Assembly (NCBI GenBank): GCA_021307315.1
Contig: JAJSPD010000019.1
Location: 680,817 to 744,816 of the forward strand
Direction of reading: 5' to 3'
Source: Bisporella sp. PMI_857
Lineage: Eukaryota; Ascomycota; Leotiomycetes; Helotiales; Helotiaceae
Length of the DNA stretch: 64,000 nucleotides
Below the pieces are notes generated by a model that was not told the origin of the DNA, did not search any database, and was given only the letters and a program-made list of their open reading frames with translations. Below, piece after piece: positions 22,818 through 35,696 of the stretch (position 1 is the stretch's first letter; each line of letters begins with the position of its first letter). Position numbers and translations under genes: made by a program.

Positions 22818-25800
22818 GATGTGCTGATGTCGTATGGGGGCAGGTCAGCTCTTTCAGCGGGGGTGATTGAATTGTGTTTGGTGGATTGGACTAATAACCG
22901 TGATCAATGATAGATCTACAGTTGTTGTTGCTGCTGCGGATCCTGCGTCGGAGAATGAACAACGTGGTCGACGAGGCAAAAAGGTGGGTAAGCAGATTAT
23001 GGTGGGAAGCTTGCTGGGGAGGTCAAGGTGAGAGAAAGAAGAGGAGAGCGATAGAGAGGAATTGGGATGTTTGGAATTGGGATTGGAATGGGAATGGGAA
23101 TGAGGTTGAGATACAATAGAGACAAGCAAACAGAAGGAGTGTGACAGGGAGGTGGTTATATACTTATACTTATTGAATGAAGTTCCCCCATTTCAGGTTT
23201 GACCACGCATGGGAAGTGGCCGGTCCCTGGGAGAAGTTGATTACCACTGCATCGTGTGATTTATTCCATGTTTACGCTAAGCTTGATTCGGGGGGGGGGA
23301 GAGGTAGTTAAATGTACAAACACAGATTTTGATTGGATGGCTGCAAGCAATCTCGAGGGCAAAATAGATCTAACCGGATTGTGGGGAAGGGGCATGTACA
23401 GTAACTGGACACAGCTTTAGTTGTACTGTATTTTTGTACAGTTATTTTTTGGGTAGTAGTCCCAGTTTTTGCAAGCAGCTGCTGGTTTATTTTTTTTTTG
23501 GTTGGAGCTTGTGTGGATCCTTTTGGGTCCTTTAAGTGTGACCGTGCCACCCTGGTCACCCGTTCTTTTCTGTGTGTCTCTTTTGGCTACCGGAATTGAT
23601 CCCTGATCCTTGATCCTTGATCCATGTTCTTAGCCTTTTTTTTTTTTTTTTTTTTCTCCATGCCATGCTCATTCTCCCCCCCCCGGTACTCTACTCTACA
23701 AAGGTACTCTACTACTCTACTACTCTACTATTCTACTCTACTATACATTACTAAACTGTTACTGTAACGTCTACTTTACCGAACCCGTGCCTCTTTCCTT
23801 GGCTACCCCAGTTCTCCACCCCTTCCTTGTACAAAAGGACCGAATGCATCTGGCTATCCATTGGATTCCTGGCTCCCGTAATCCCCATCCTACCCCCATT
23901 GACCCATCAAGGATTCGTTACAGAGAAAAAAACCCGCCGTTCGTTCACTTCGATGAGCAGCTGATTACAATGGTTTGTCAAATGAAAGAATCACGGACCC
24001 AATCAATCAACCCCAGCCACAAAACACGGCTCGCGCTTGGATGGGGAAAAACGCGATTCCATCGCCACGTTGTGCTGGCCAAGGAGAGGAGACGAGATGA
24101 GAGGTCATGACTCCCCCCCCCGATGGCATTAAACCCCGCTGCAATAATACATACCCATCATAGTTTGACGGATGGATACATACATGGTTAGATGCACAGT
24201 TGCACCGAAAAACCAAAATAAGTAGTGTTAATACAGCTGCATACATACAATACAGCCGACGGCCCCATTTCAATCTGTTATCGGATGGAAACATATATGA
24301 GAGAAACAATCATCGAATAAACCTGCTTCGAGATGCATTTCAGCTAATATTTCGTATATTCGTATCAGATAAACAGCTTCAGAAGTGGCATGTCTCTCAG
24401 ATAAGCAGAAAAGAACGTTCCTAACTTTTCCCCAGATTAACTTTTTGCTAGCTGCACCAAAGTGGCGGTTTGACAGTTGACGCCACCCTTGTTCCCCTCC
24501 TCACTTACTTTCCACTCACCGCGATGAAAGCCTCCCGAAGAGGCTCCGAGGCTGGTGATGCTAGAGGTCATTACGGACATCCTCGTCAAATAATAAACGC
24601 ACAAACAGCCGGCAGCATGACGATGCCCAGATTGGATAAAGTATACGCATGTTGATGTTAAAAAAAAAATTGAAGTGAAACGAGCATGGATTTTTATCCT
24701 TTCAGCGCGTCTATCCGTTTCAAAAAAAAAAAGATACTACCCTGCAAAAAAGATGAGACCCCTCGTCTTCAGTCGCACAGGCAGAGGTACAAGATAAAAT
24801 AAACGGTGACACTCTCATCTCCTGAAACGCCGACCATCAAGTTTTTGTCACCCCCATCAAATCATCAAGCAGCATGCGTGCATGGACCAGAAGTTAAGCT
24901 CGACCGAGAAAACCCCGTTGGCTTGCACACCATACGCGCCTCCTCCAGCAACCGCACGGCACATCAACGCCGGCTGCACCAATCGTTAATCGCAACCGAA
25001 CTCCTCCATGTGCTACGTCTACTTCAAGCACCATAACTACTACAACGATCCACTGGTCAAAATGGCATGTTGTAGTTTCTGTCATGCTTTTATTTCGGTG
25101 TAACGCAACGAAAAGCACCCACCTTTGAATATGGCCGAGACTACGAATGGATTTGGGCGCTAAATCTAGAACAGGGCCGAGCCCAGTCGTTTTGTTCCCG
25201 ACAATCTGGAAGGTCTCACGTTTTGAGTTTTGCGTATTTATTTATTTATGGGATAAGGAATGGGATGTATAGGTTTCACTTCCATGAGGGTGGTGGGTTA
25301 GAGGGGGGGCATGTGAACGAAAACGTGAACAAGAGATAACGTGGACGTGAACGTGAGGTGAGCCTCTCTGGAATGCCAAGCGTCACCTATTTTGCCTGGT
25401 ACGGTGCTGTAATTTGCATTCCTCCCTTCTCCCCCCCTTCCCCCCCCCTAAAAAAACCACGTGTTTCCCGCCTTCTAATTTATGAGAGCATAGACTTCCA
25501 GGTATATTTCAACTTCTACTTTCCGGCTTCATCTCCCCTCGATTGAACAACGTGTTGCACTTTCGTCTCCATCCATCTGACTGCCGTCGTCAGAGCGCAG
25601 GTACCGTGACCCGCTACCCCAACATATTGCGTGTTATCATTGGGGTACCCTGTACACAGGCATCCATCGCAAACCCAGCGCTACACTTTTCGTCGGTGCG
25701 CGATCGATGCCAACAGCACCATTACAACTGCTACTTTACAGGCTGCGGGAATTCCCCATTTTCAGGGCTGGTACTCCGCTCATTGTCCGTCTATTAACTC

Positions 25801-26127
25801 TATCGCCAACATGAATGATCAACACGAACTCTCGCAGAATCCTCTCGATGAGAATTGAACAGAGAAAAAAAGTACTAATGCTAGCCAAGAATCCTCCTTA
25901 CACGCCACTAGAACAAAGCCCCAAATCTCGGCTGCGGGGATATCACCAGTGGGGATGAGCTCTGACCGCATCGTCCCAACCCACCACGCCAGTGGCACTA
26001 CGAAGATGGTCAGGCGCTGGATATTTTCTTCTCGATCTGAAAGGTTACATAATGGAAAGTTATTTGGATTCTGTATTGCACCTGATAATAAGTATTTCCT
26101 TCGTGCCTTTCGCTCCTTCCACCACTC
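22818..26127. promoter_or_regulatory. long upstream region of the hexose transporter
   Basis: About 3.3 kb with homopolymer runs (T near 23636-23656, C or G near 23290, 23675 and 24111) and a TACTC microsatellite. CreA-like SYGGRG sites are visible, for example CTGGGG at 23014-23019 and GTGGGG at 23381-23386, which would fit carbon-catabolite control but are common by chance. The first 300 bases upstream are purine-rich on the plus strand (pyrimidine-rich as the gene's leader). No convincing gene was seen on either strand. Confidence 0.4.
23687..23752. repeat. TACTC/TACTA microsatellite
   Basis: Tandem, imperfect ctact/ctacta units run through about 65 bases in the upstream region of the sugar transporter, just after a homopolymeric T and C tract. 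Confidence 0.7.
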
Positions 26128-26971
26128 TCACGGGCCGTGGAGGCACTGGCGCGCCAGGTTAAACCATATCAATGATAGTGACAAGATCTTTATCATAGAT
26201 CGCTCGCTTGAGCGGTATGAGATTAGAACTAGTATTTGACTCACATTTGGCAGCGTACTCACCGGTGCGAATTTATCTACTGGATTACTGTAATAGAGTT
26301 CGCTTGTGGCTTCCTCTTGGTAGGCCCTCAAAGTTTGAATCAACCACAGTAGCAAGCAACACAGAATAATTCTACAGTTGGCGCTTTCCTTGTTGTAGCT
26401 TGACCAGCAATACAAGCGGATGCATCGCAATGTGCCCATGTCATTACATTTGTAGTCCGGAGAGAGCAAACCAAATAGCCAAAGTCCCGCAGAACCATTT
26501 TTGAAAGAGGGCAACAAGCTGATAATGGAAATTAGATATCGTACGATGAACGCTTACCATAATAAATAAAAATGCCAGAGTGATAGGTGAAATCAACGTG
26601 AGCCTATATACTTTGACTTCCTGCCCCAAGATTCCCCTATATGGCGGACACGAAGGCGGCACATCCGTATTCGTTCTCTTGTACCACCTGATATGCATCT
26701 GCTTCCGCCAGAAGCTTTTTGGATAACCACTGCCGGACGGGCACAGGTTTTGCGGGCGAGTTATTTCGATCTGAAGATGCCCAGCCTCCGATCCCGACCG
26801 CAGAGCGAGAATGCATACATTCATATCTTTGATTGTGCAACGCACAGGAGAGGACCCGGCATCTTGCAACGGTAAATTAGCAATCGGCAATGCTTTTAGC
26901 AGGTCCGAGAAACTTAGCGATCGCGCGACGGAGACATCTTGAAGTTGACGAGACTTACAACTAAAGAGCAC
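26128..26971 (-). other. possible membrane-protein gene or relic
   Basis: Two overlapping minus-strand frames look protein-like. From 26971, 175 codons contain a hydrophobic stretch (LTLISPITLAFLFIMV). From 26517, 129 codons contain CRIILCCLLLWLIQTLRAYQ followed by EEATSELYYSN. A GTAAGC donor after the first hydrophobic stretch and a CAG acceptor before the second frame suggest exons of one gene, but the splice phase does not fit, so a pseudogene or wrong exon choice is possible. No family recognised. Confidence 0.3.
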
Positions 26972-27428
26972 TTAAGGTAGCATTTGTCTTAGCGGATTGC
27001 TTGATTAGCGTAAAAAATAGCGCTGCGATGTCTTGACATACGGCTCTCTAGTGTATATATTATTAGCTTTTGCAATGCTGCGGTCGTGTGGCAATATTAC
27101 AGTATAAATGCGTAGCATATAGCAGTAATTTCTAAGATTTACACCGTGCAACAATAATAGTATATATTGCTAGAGCGGCTTCTACATATGTGTGGTAAAA
27201 GCTTAACAAAGTTTTAACAAAAGTTTTACTCAGCTGGCGAAATAGTAAAAGTGTGCTTAGTAAAAATTATATACCTTCACATAAGATATTGTAATAGTAC
27301 GGTTAGCATAAGCATATTGCTAATTTAAGTGTAGTACGTATTCCCCAACGTATTCAAAAGCCATACCTGCTAATCGAATAACCCCTGGCATTTTTGGATT
27401 ATAATCCCTTACTTAAGGACATCGCCTC
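26972..27428. other. AT-rich spacer downstream of the HET gene
   Basis: No open frame of note; A/T-rich with several short GCTTAACAAA-like words. It lies 3' of the HET-domain gene. Confidence 0.4.
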
Positions 27429-29774
27429 TTAAAACGGGCATTCAACAGGTCTCTGGGAAGCAAAGCGTCGCAGCATTTCTTTGCTCCTTGCATTCTCCTC
27501 CGGCGAAATGAGATTCGGATGTCCGATATCAATTTCTGGGGGCAGAGTTGACCTCCTATCAAAGGGATCTTTGGGGCGCTCCATCTCGGCCACTCGCGTA
27601 AGTGCCTCCAAGCAATAGCTTTCTTCAGAACATATGATGATCTTGTCGTTGGGTTGTATGCCTAGAAATTCGACCGCATCGCCAACGCCCTCGTAGGGTT
27701 GCTGACGAACGTGCGTTGGGTCTTCTAGACCCACTGGACCTAGCAGTAGCTTTGCCCGTAGATACCGGTCGCAATGGAATCCGATCAAGATATCACTTCT
27801 TTGTGGCGTTGGCAGAGTCAGATCGATATCACCCGTGGCAGAGACAGGTAGAAGATATGTGCCACTTTGATGGTCGCTTATTGTCAGGTAGGCAGCAATG
27901 TGGGCTGGTTGAGACATATTCTTTTCTTGGTATGCTAAAACTAGAGTCCCGTTTTGACTTTCCCTTGCGACGAAGTAGCCTCCTTGAGGAAGACCACGGC
28001 AGATGGCCCAAGCATGGAAGTATTGTCTTGAATCATGCGCTAGCGGAATAGATGCGACAACGAACACTAGATTAGCAAGTATTGCATCGTCAGCCTCTTC
28101 TAATATTTCTTTTATATGGTCCAACAGATTTTCAAGCATAAATTCGTCATGTTGACCGGACAGTGCCAAGTTCATGGCTTCTAAGACGGAGTCTCTCTCC
28201 AGCATCGGGACAACAATCGTCACATTGGCTCCCAGGACTTTACGTAGCAGCACACTAAATGAGGTGCGGGTTGACCCGGTTGAAAAAAGCGAAACAAAAA
28301 GCCTCCCTAGATGGCTTGGATTTGCAATAGATTGACAAAAGTGTACTCCCGTGTCAACACGTCCGGTAAAAACAGGTGCTCCTCGTAAGAACCCACCGTT
28401 TGTGGCGTTGCATTGCCGCTGTGATGCGGAGTAACTGAAGAAGCTTAGATCAATCTCCTCTCCAGCATGTTGGACCTGAAAATTAAAAACCTTTATACCC
28501 TTTCTTCGAAGACATCGAATAACTTTTGTAAGTGCCATATTAATTGAGTCGTTTTTCGAGTATCCATATGAGAGATTACACATGGACGCCCAGCAGCAGA
28601 CGATATCGGCTTCGTAAGTAGCCTCGCGCTCGTTTAGTCCGGAAAAGGCATCAAGCATGAGATTAAGTCGGGCACGAAGCTGGGTGTCTTCCGACCTGGT
28701 GCCAATAGGGCCATGGTGAAGTCCTAGTGCTTTATTCAAGCCTCCTATATTCGGTTGAATTGTCTGATATCGCACGTCTATCTCGCTAAACTCTTCGTGA
28801 TATGCGAATACGTCCTCGAACGGGAACAATCGCTTGATAAGTTCCAGTTTCGGAGGTCCAAACCCGCGAACAAATCCGACATCAATTTCGGCGTATTGTC
28901 CCTGGCGAAGTTTGTACTCCACGACCATTATGGCCCCATATACAATGACAGACTTAATGCGCTTCAAGGTGGGATATATACCACTGGGATTGTCAACCGT
29001 GACCTCGATATCGTACGCGCAGGCCCATTCCTGGAATGTCCAAGCCCGGCTCCAGTAACGATATTTTTCGAGCCTGTCATGAAATTCGTCAATTTCCGAG
29101 AAGAACGTTCGAGCAAGTTTTCCAGTCTCGTTATGGCCAATGTCCCCATGTGCTTGACCGGGCTCAAGCTCAAAGAGCCACTTCCGAGAGAGAAGAGCCT
29201 GGGCAGCGCCGAATATAGAGGAAAGTTTCAAAAAGGCGTCTGTGTCGGAAGGAGGGAGCAGAACAGATACGCATTGAGCACGCTTGTATGTGTTACCCAT
29301 CACAGCTACTTGGGCCGCTATGTCGCTGTGATCAGCTTGGTTGATGGATAAGGCGTCGAGCCAGACAGTACTACCGGAGCCTGCGAGGGACATAATGCGC
29401 TCAAAGGACTCCGCACATCTCATTTGAATCGCTATTTTCACACCGCATTGCCGGCAACGCAGTGGAATAGGTGGGTGTTTTCCCCACACATAGGAGACAG
29501 CCTTGTACTTCTGATCCTTTCGTGGACCCTCTGCAAGAATGGTGACAGATCCGCCGCTGTTAAGACGATAGCGGAATTTCCCTGAGCAAGCGCGGCATTC
29601 CTCAACTTCGATATCACGTTGTAGCGCCAAATCGCTATCTTCTGAGCTTATGCTAGCTGAGTCGCCTTCCATAGCATGAAGCCTTAGCGCATCACACAAA
29701 TCTTTCAGGCGATGGTTCTCCTGGAAAACAGCAAAGGAAGCTGATCGTCGTAGGCTTTGTTGAGTTTGATCCAT
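27429..29774 (-). CDS. HET-domain (heterokaryon incompatibility) protein
   Basis: Intronless, 781 residues. The three HET-domain blocks are in order: YKAVSYVWGK (about 90-99), TVWLDALSINQADHSD (136-151) and YWSRAWTFQEWACAY (240-254). HET proteins mediate programmed cell death after fusion of genetically different hyphae and more broadly act in fungal innate-immunity-like responses; the domain resembles TIR domains. Unusually, CxxC pairs bracket the first block (C60/C63 and C107/C110), resembling a zinc-ribbon inserted around it. The C-terminal 500 residues contain no repeat or NTPase motif that I recognise. No in-frame stop or frameshift, so it looks functional. Flanked by long gene-poor spacers, common for HET genes. 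Confidence 0.92.
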   Translation of the reverse strand: MDQTQQSLRRSASFAVFQENHRLKDLCDALRLHAMEGDSASISSEDSDLALQRDIEVEECRACSGKFRYRLNSGGSVTILAEGPRKDQKYKAVSYVWGKHPPIPLRCRQCGVKIAIQMRCAESFERIMSLAGSGSTVWLDALSINQADHSDIAAQVAVMGNTYKRAQCVSVLLPPSDTDAFLKLSSIFGAAQALLSRKWLFELEPGQAHGDIGHNETGKLARTFFSEIDEFHDRLEKYRYWSRAWTFQEWACAYDIEVTVDNPSGIYPTLKRIKSVIVYGAIMVVEYKLRQGQYAEIDVGFVRGFGPPKLELIKRLFPFEDVFAYHEEFSEIDVRYQTIQPNIGGLNKALGLHHGPIGTRSEDTQLRARLNLMLDAFSGLNEREATYEADIVCCWASMCNLSYGYSKNDSINMALTKVIRCLRRKGIKVFNFQVQHAGEEIDLSFFSYSASQRQCNATNGGFLRGAPVFTGRVDTGVHFCQSIANPSHLGRLFVSLFSTGSTRTSFSVLLRKVLGANVTIVVPMLERDSVLEAMNLALSGQHDEFMLENLLDHIKEILEEADDAILANLVFVVASIPLAHDSRQYFHAWAICRGLPQGGYFVARESQNGTLVLAYQEKNMSQPAHIAAYLTISDHQSGTYLLPVSATGDIDLTLPTPQRSDILIGFHCDRYLRAKLLLGPVGLEDPTHVRQQPYEGVGDAVEFLGIQPNDKIIICSEESYCLEALTRVAEMERPKDPFDRRSTLPPEIDIGHPNLISPEENARSKEMLRRFASQRPVECPF

Positions 29775-32117
29775 AGCAATAAATGCGATTTACTTATGTC
29801 GGGCATTGGCAGTGGAGAAGCCTTTGGTAAGGTCAACCAACATATGGCATATTAAATGCAGCGAGCCTTGGCGACAAGGGTGTTTCTACTTCGTAGTTCC
29901 TTAGCTTATATTAATTTCCAAAGGAGTAAAATAAAAATCGGTCCGGCTACTTAATCCTCTTCAGGTGGCTCACACTGAGCGGCCACCCTGACTTCCATTA
30001 AGACCGACAAGCTCGCAAGCGTTAGTGAGAGCAGGACGCGCTTCTTCACGTATCGCAAAATGGGAAAGGCGGTGATACATGTTTAATAATTTCTTTTTTT
30101 GATTGCGCTAAAGCTTTAGCCACACGATTAAGCGCAGTTCGGAATCAACAATGGGGTTATCAAGTTACAGAACTTCAATGTTTCATTGTTGGTTACTGCA
30201 TTACCTGTAGGCTGGATTAAAATTTATGTATACCAGTTTTACTGACACCCGCAAAAGAAGGTACTACTCAAGGCAGTGGCACCTCTTTCTCCAGGGATTT
30301 ATTATAAATCTAGTATAAAACGAGCTCAAAAAAGGCAACAAGCCAACTCATATAGTTTTCTAAATTGAGGCGATGAGGAACGAAACCCGCCTTATTATCA
30401 AGTGAATATTTGATCATACGGTTGATGTGCTGTAAATGCTTATTACACAAGCACAGAATATTTAGTACTGACTGAGACTTTGCAGGGTGAGTGAAAGGTA
30501 TATCAGTAGATAGTGGCTTTACTTCCTTCAGCACGTAGCGGAGCTGGTGCATGTCAGTGTATTTTAGTTTGTCTAGTCGTTCATTGATTGGCATTTATAG
30601 ATATGAGTCTTGTTTACTAACAAAAATCCATGTCACAAAAATCCATGTTACTTGCCATAATCGAGGTTTGTCGTCTTACAGTCCATAACTTATGAGACGG
30701 CATATAAGGATTGGGTAGTAAATAAACCTGCTAAAATCTAATACTATTAATAAAACTTATCTTATCTTTCGAGGTGGCATTATCTTCAACGGCAGTAAGT
30801 GAAGTAGAGATTGATGATATGCAAGACCAATAGCGCAATCCCTTCCAACTAGATTATGGGCATTGCTGTTTATTTGTGTAGTCAAGTAAAGCTACCAGTT
30901 TTTCTAAAGCTACCCACAACAAGGGGCGAGGAAACAACAAAATGCCCCGTATCTTGGAACCCCCCCAAAAGTAACTTAGTGGCCTACTCATAGCTGCAAC
31001 AACAAACTAAAAAGATAGGAAAAGACATACAAAGCAACCTAAACACTGGGGTACAACACACGGATTAGAGAATCGTGACTTGGGGGAGCCTTCATATAGT
31101 GTTTCATGACATAAAAGGCTACATCGACTTGCTCATGTAATAGTAAACTTGAACGCTTGAAACAAGAGGATAAGGTAGAAAGAAGACGCCCATCTGGAGA
31201 ATATATACGGGTTCATGGGTGGTTGTTGGCCCAGAAGCTTCTATCCCCATGCTTCAAACGTGAGATCATCCCCCTCTTGCGAGGTTACCTTCCAAGTTCT
31301 TTACTTCTTCTCATCAATCGAGAATCTGCTGTCCACGCAAACTCTGTTACAATATTCAGATAATAACTACCTCCCATAATGTCAAACTTGATCAAATCCA
31401 TGGATATGAGTCACCACAGCCCTGAGGATTTCTGGCTATTAATCAAAACCATCCTGGATACATACCTGAAGCTGGCAGATCCTGCCTCTACTGCTTGTTG
31501 AGCAAGTAGCTGAATCTAGTTGTACTGCTGTGGGTGACAAGTTCTCTTAAATATGCTTAGCATGATAGGTACACTCAGGAAGGGGAAAGAGTAGCATATG
31601 TGCTCAAGCGTATATATAGTACGTGAGGAATCTGTGAATCTTGTCCTAGGGGGTTCCATGATATTGGTGAGAGCTCTACTTTGCATGTGATTTGGTGATC
31701 TCGAGCTGACCTTCCAATAAAGAGTGGGCCAGGCTGGAACCGGAGTATCCGGAGTGACGAGCATGTTAACGCACCCCTCACACTTCACTCCGATCCAGAT
31801 CTCCACTTGGGCAATCACTTATCCCTTCCTCTCTTTCATCGAAAAGCCCTTTGAAATGAACGGAGAAGCACACATTCGTGGGCGATATTTCTTATATTCT
31901 TATACTCTAGCCCATCAATAATGTCTAACATCAGACATCTATCTCCCTGAAGGCATGTATAGGCCTCAAGTCCCCTGTATGCCAACTCCAATGCCCAATA
32001 GCCAGTCTATAATCTTTAAACCATGCTTTCAAACTCCCTAAAACTCCTCATCAATCCACCATAACGCCATGCTCTTTGCTTCCCAGGAAAACCAGTCTGT
32101 CATTCGACCGCAAATCA
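29775..32117. other. intergenic, 2.3 kb, no recognised gene
   Basis: The best frame is 30310-30594 minus (94 codons, MPINERLDKLKYTDMHQLRY), unrecognised. The rest is AT-leaning with no paired repeats seen. The 5' promoter of the HET gene lies in the first few hundred bases. Confidence 0.45.
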
Positions 32118-32672
32118 TCATATGAATATTTCCTCCTCACTCGTTTCCGTTAAGCTGGCTTCGCTCTCGGTCTCCGCACTCTGCTTGGTTGCCTGGCCAT
32201 TTCCATTGATATAATTGGACTTCGGTTCTTCGAGGATATCATCCCAAATGCCATCCAATCCAGCGACCGAGATCTTCGCGCTGCCATTGCCATTGATCTT
32301 CATTTTGTTCAGTCGCTGTTCCTCTAGCGCTTGCAGCTTCTCCTTTCGAACCTTCTCCCGCTCTGCCTTGGCTACCTTGGCGCTATGCCTTCGCACCCTA
32401 TTGTCCTGGACGCGACCAAAGGCGAGAAACTGGACGATGACCATGATGACTGTATAGCTCCAGCAGAGTCGGTCGTCGGCATGCATATCGAGGTAGAGAG
32501 TAGAGCCAGGTAGTGGACCCCATTTTTCGAAGTTCGGGTAGGGAGAGGCTGAAGGAATGGGCGGTGGAGGAGCCCAATAGGAAACAAAGGTATTGATAAG
32601 GTGTAGAATGAAGGCTGGATTGACGAGAATCGCGGGAAGTAGGTAGGATGAAGAGATTGAGAAGGAAGGCAT
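32118..32672 (-). CDS. small membrane protein, unknown function
   Basis: I chose the ATG at 32672 (MPSFSISSSYLLPAILVNPA), giving 184 residues; an upstream in-frame ATG at 32753 would add 27 residues that look like leader sequence. Two hydrophobic helices are visible, about residues 9-33 and 71-92. They are separated by a proline-rich loop (APPPPIPSASPYPNFEKWG), then a basic coiled coil (AKVAKAEREKVRKEKLQALE) and an acidic serine-rich tail (ETESEASLTETSEEE). The layout suggests an organelle or ER membrane protein with a cytosolic coiled coil. I do not recognise the family. Confidence 0.65.
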   Translation of the reverse strand: MPSFSISSSYLLPAILVNPAFILHLINTFVSYWAPPPPIPSASPYPNFEKWGPLPGSTLYLDMHADDRLCWSYTVIMVIVQFLAFGRVQDNRVRRHSAKVAKAEREKVRKEKLQALEEQRLNKMKINGNGSAKISVAGLDGIWDDILEEPKSNYINGNGQATKQSAETESEASLTETSEEEIFI

Positions 32673-35600
32673 CGCTGTGTTTGGATGCTGGCCTGTGGAT
32701 GTCAGCATAGCTTCGAGGCAAGTGTTTTCTGCGAGTGGAGGTCGGCGGGTCACGAACGTATGATAAGGATGAAAGGAGGACGAGATCCGCCACTGAGGAG
32801 CAGCAGACGGGAGTCTGCACGCTGGGTGTGGGGTGGGGAGGATAAGAAGTTGTTATCGACGATGTTGGATGTTCATGGATGCCTGTGCAACTGAGATGTA
32901 CAAGTATTGTTGCTTACACGGTGTTCCTATGCAATGTTGCGCTGTGTGTGAGCCCTTTTGTTAATACCGCAATTGATCGATGCCTAATTCTCCTTTCTTA
33001 ATGCTACTGATGCTTAGGCAGAATCGTAATGTTGACAATTGAGGTGGTTGCGCTAACAAAGAATGGCCTTTTTTTTGGTCTCGAAGGTACAGGTAGGCAA
33101 GATATGTTGAACCGATAATGGTAGACCAATTGCATGGAATGGTCCAAAAATGCCCCAAGGCGCGAGCAATTGAGCAACCGGAGGTGATAGTATTGAATTG
33201 CGATGAGCAGGATAGGAAAGGTTGAGGAGAATGGGAAGTGGTTGGGATGAGAGAAGGGGAAGCAAGAGCGGGCAGAAATGCTTGGGTAGTGGCAGTGGTG
33301 ATGGTGATGGCGATGGTTAGGTTGATGTGATTTTCCCTCTTTGGGAACCACAACCATAGTAATTAGGTGCTGGCTACTGGTTACTAGTTACGGGGTGTGT
33401 TGGGACTGGTACTGGCACTGGCTCCGGCGCGCTGGGTTCACACAGCCTACTAACTAACTGTACTGTACTGTACTGTACTGTACTGTACTGCAGTGTGCTG
33501 TACCTAGGAATCAGCACCTGAGAAGTGGTGGTTGCAGGCAGTCTCAACCCTCTACGACGCCCCCTACCCAATCACCCATGCCGTGCTACTGACCATTGTG
33601 CAAGTGTCATTGCTTTTTTTTTTGACATGTGCAAACGCACTGGGCCAATCATAGCATGCGAAGGAAGGTCGTAGCGTCATGTTTCACATCGCAAAAGAAA
33701 AAAAAGAATAAAAAGTCCGAAAACTTCCTCGGATGCATCTTTGTTAAAGAATATAACTGATGTTCAACCAAGGGTGTTAGAGATCTTTTTTTTTTTTAAG
33801 TTCTGCGTTGCGTCGCTTTGCATCGGGCGAAAGAATGCCGATATCACGTGAAAATACCAAGTTTGCATTGGTGGGATCAATCAATGCCATTGCAAAGGAG
33901 AAAGGCAAACATGGTGTTGCCTTGTCTTAGCTCAGATCCAATCAAAACAATCTTCATAGGATGAACGTGATACTGTACTGGGAAGTTGTGGCACGGACAA
34001 TTCTACACGGTACGTAAGCATGGCAATTCTCCTTATTAGCCTATGCGGCTTAGCCATATCTGTTGCCAAGTTTCACAAAGTGAGATCTGCCACATTCCAT
34101 CTATGCATGTATTCGTCACCCGCTGTCTTTTAATAACCTTATCCTTTGTACACCGGGGCAGTGGTGTATGTAGCCTCCTCTTTCCTCATTATACCGCCGC
34201 TTCTCCAGGACGGCATATCTAGTAAGGACACTTCACCGGCCACTGCGCTTTCCCATATGCCGTTTCTTGGATGATGATATCCTGGATTTGCTCAACACAA
34301 CCTGTGATGGGTCAGAATTTGCTGGGGCAAAATCGGAGATGGAAAGCTGAATATGTAAGTGAAGAGGAATGGGGGGCGAATTACTGCAGACGCCTCCCAG
34401 ATTGTCCGTTTGACATCCCCGAGTATAACATGCTTGTATGTTTGGGTCAGAACCATATCGACATGTTCCAATCGACATACAGGCTCCGATCAGGAGCGAG
34501 GCCGGTTCTGTGGTATAGCTGGATACCAATTGGCGCTGTGAACTTGTTAGGTATATGATTTTTGAGATTCAAGTTGCTGGTGTCTATCATTGAACAAATC
34601 ACAGGCTACAGACATTGGAGAGGTTAGCAGGCAATGCAAGAGCCATGGCTTCTGAAGCCATCATCAGAGCCACAGCTTTGGCGACTAGTGAGAATTGCAT
34701 CTTCGCGGCAATCGAGAGCGCGACAGTATAAGTGGGAGCAATATTGGGCCAAGGCGAGAACTAGAAGCTTCAGTTATACACTGATACATGCAGATGAATA
34801 ATTTTCACTCGGGTAAGCCATTCCTTTATATCCCCTCTTAAGGTGTCTTCTCAGAAATTCCATGTCAAGTACAAGTACCGGACTCTTTCGCCGTATATCC
34901 TTTTATCTCAATTACTATACAGCAATACAACCCTCCGTCTGCAGGTCCAGAACATTGCATGCAGGGTTAGGGGTCCCATCCCCACTTCCACTGGGAACTT
35001 CGGGGCGGATCTTGGTAATAGGGCTCACCACCTAATTCTTATGTTGCAGCTTGACTTCTGAGTAAAGAAGTCAATTAAAACGAAAATCTAACTTGGCATA
35101 TGAGAGAAAGTTATATATTCAAAGAAAGTTTATATTGAAGTCAAAATTGAATGAAATGTAATGGGGTAAAAGACTTTTCGAAAATCGGATCGGCGCCTCC
35201 CGCCAATTTCTCAGCCCGAAGAATCCCGCCTTCCCACTGCCATTTGCTACCAACCAGCGTCCACAACCGGACTCCCGCAAACCCACAGAGACACCGATCA
35301 TGGCGGCTCCCACAGCCGCCGCAATGGTTGTTAAGCAAGTATTGTATATTAGTCATAAGGTCATGGCTTAATTTGGCAGTTTGCTGCTTCACGTGCCATG
35401 GAATGAGAGGGGCATGAAGAATTAGGGAAAGTATATCATCATCGGCTAATCATGGAAGCCTGGACTTCTTCGGGACTTGTATTCTTTTGGGAGGGGACGC
35501 AGGCGAGGACCCGAAATGGTTGCGGATCAAGGTATCGTCAAATGAGGAGGATTCCCCTAAAGGACACATTGCAGACATGATTCTGGACTGGCATGAAGAG

Positions 35601-35696
35601 TTCACTCATGCTTACTACCTCCCAAGTTCGTTCTGTTCTAGGTCGGTCGTGGCCCAAGCTCATTCTGGTCAGCCCACGCACATGTTTAACAACAAT
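32673..35696. other. intergenic, 3 kb, no recognised gene
   Basis: It contains the upstream region of the small membrane protein, a CTGTA pentanucleotide repeat and poly-A/T tracts near 33610 and 33787. Opposing frames at 34233-34558 and 35119-35417 are mirror shadows with no family resemblance. A minus-strand stretch around 35313 starting with a hydrophobic GAAMIGVSVGL segment could be part of a small gene, but no start or splice site supports it. Confidence 0.4.
33456..33490. repeat. (CTGTA)n pentanucleotide microsatellite
   Basis: About seven near-perfect tandem CTGTA units ending in CTGCAG. It sits in non-coding DNA upstream of the small membrane-protein gene. Confidence 0.85.

Noticed and set aside
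33374..33571. 65-codon frame rich in QYSTV repeats
   Set aside because: It is the translation of the CTGTA microsatellite, not a protein.
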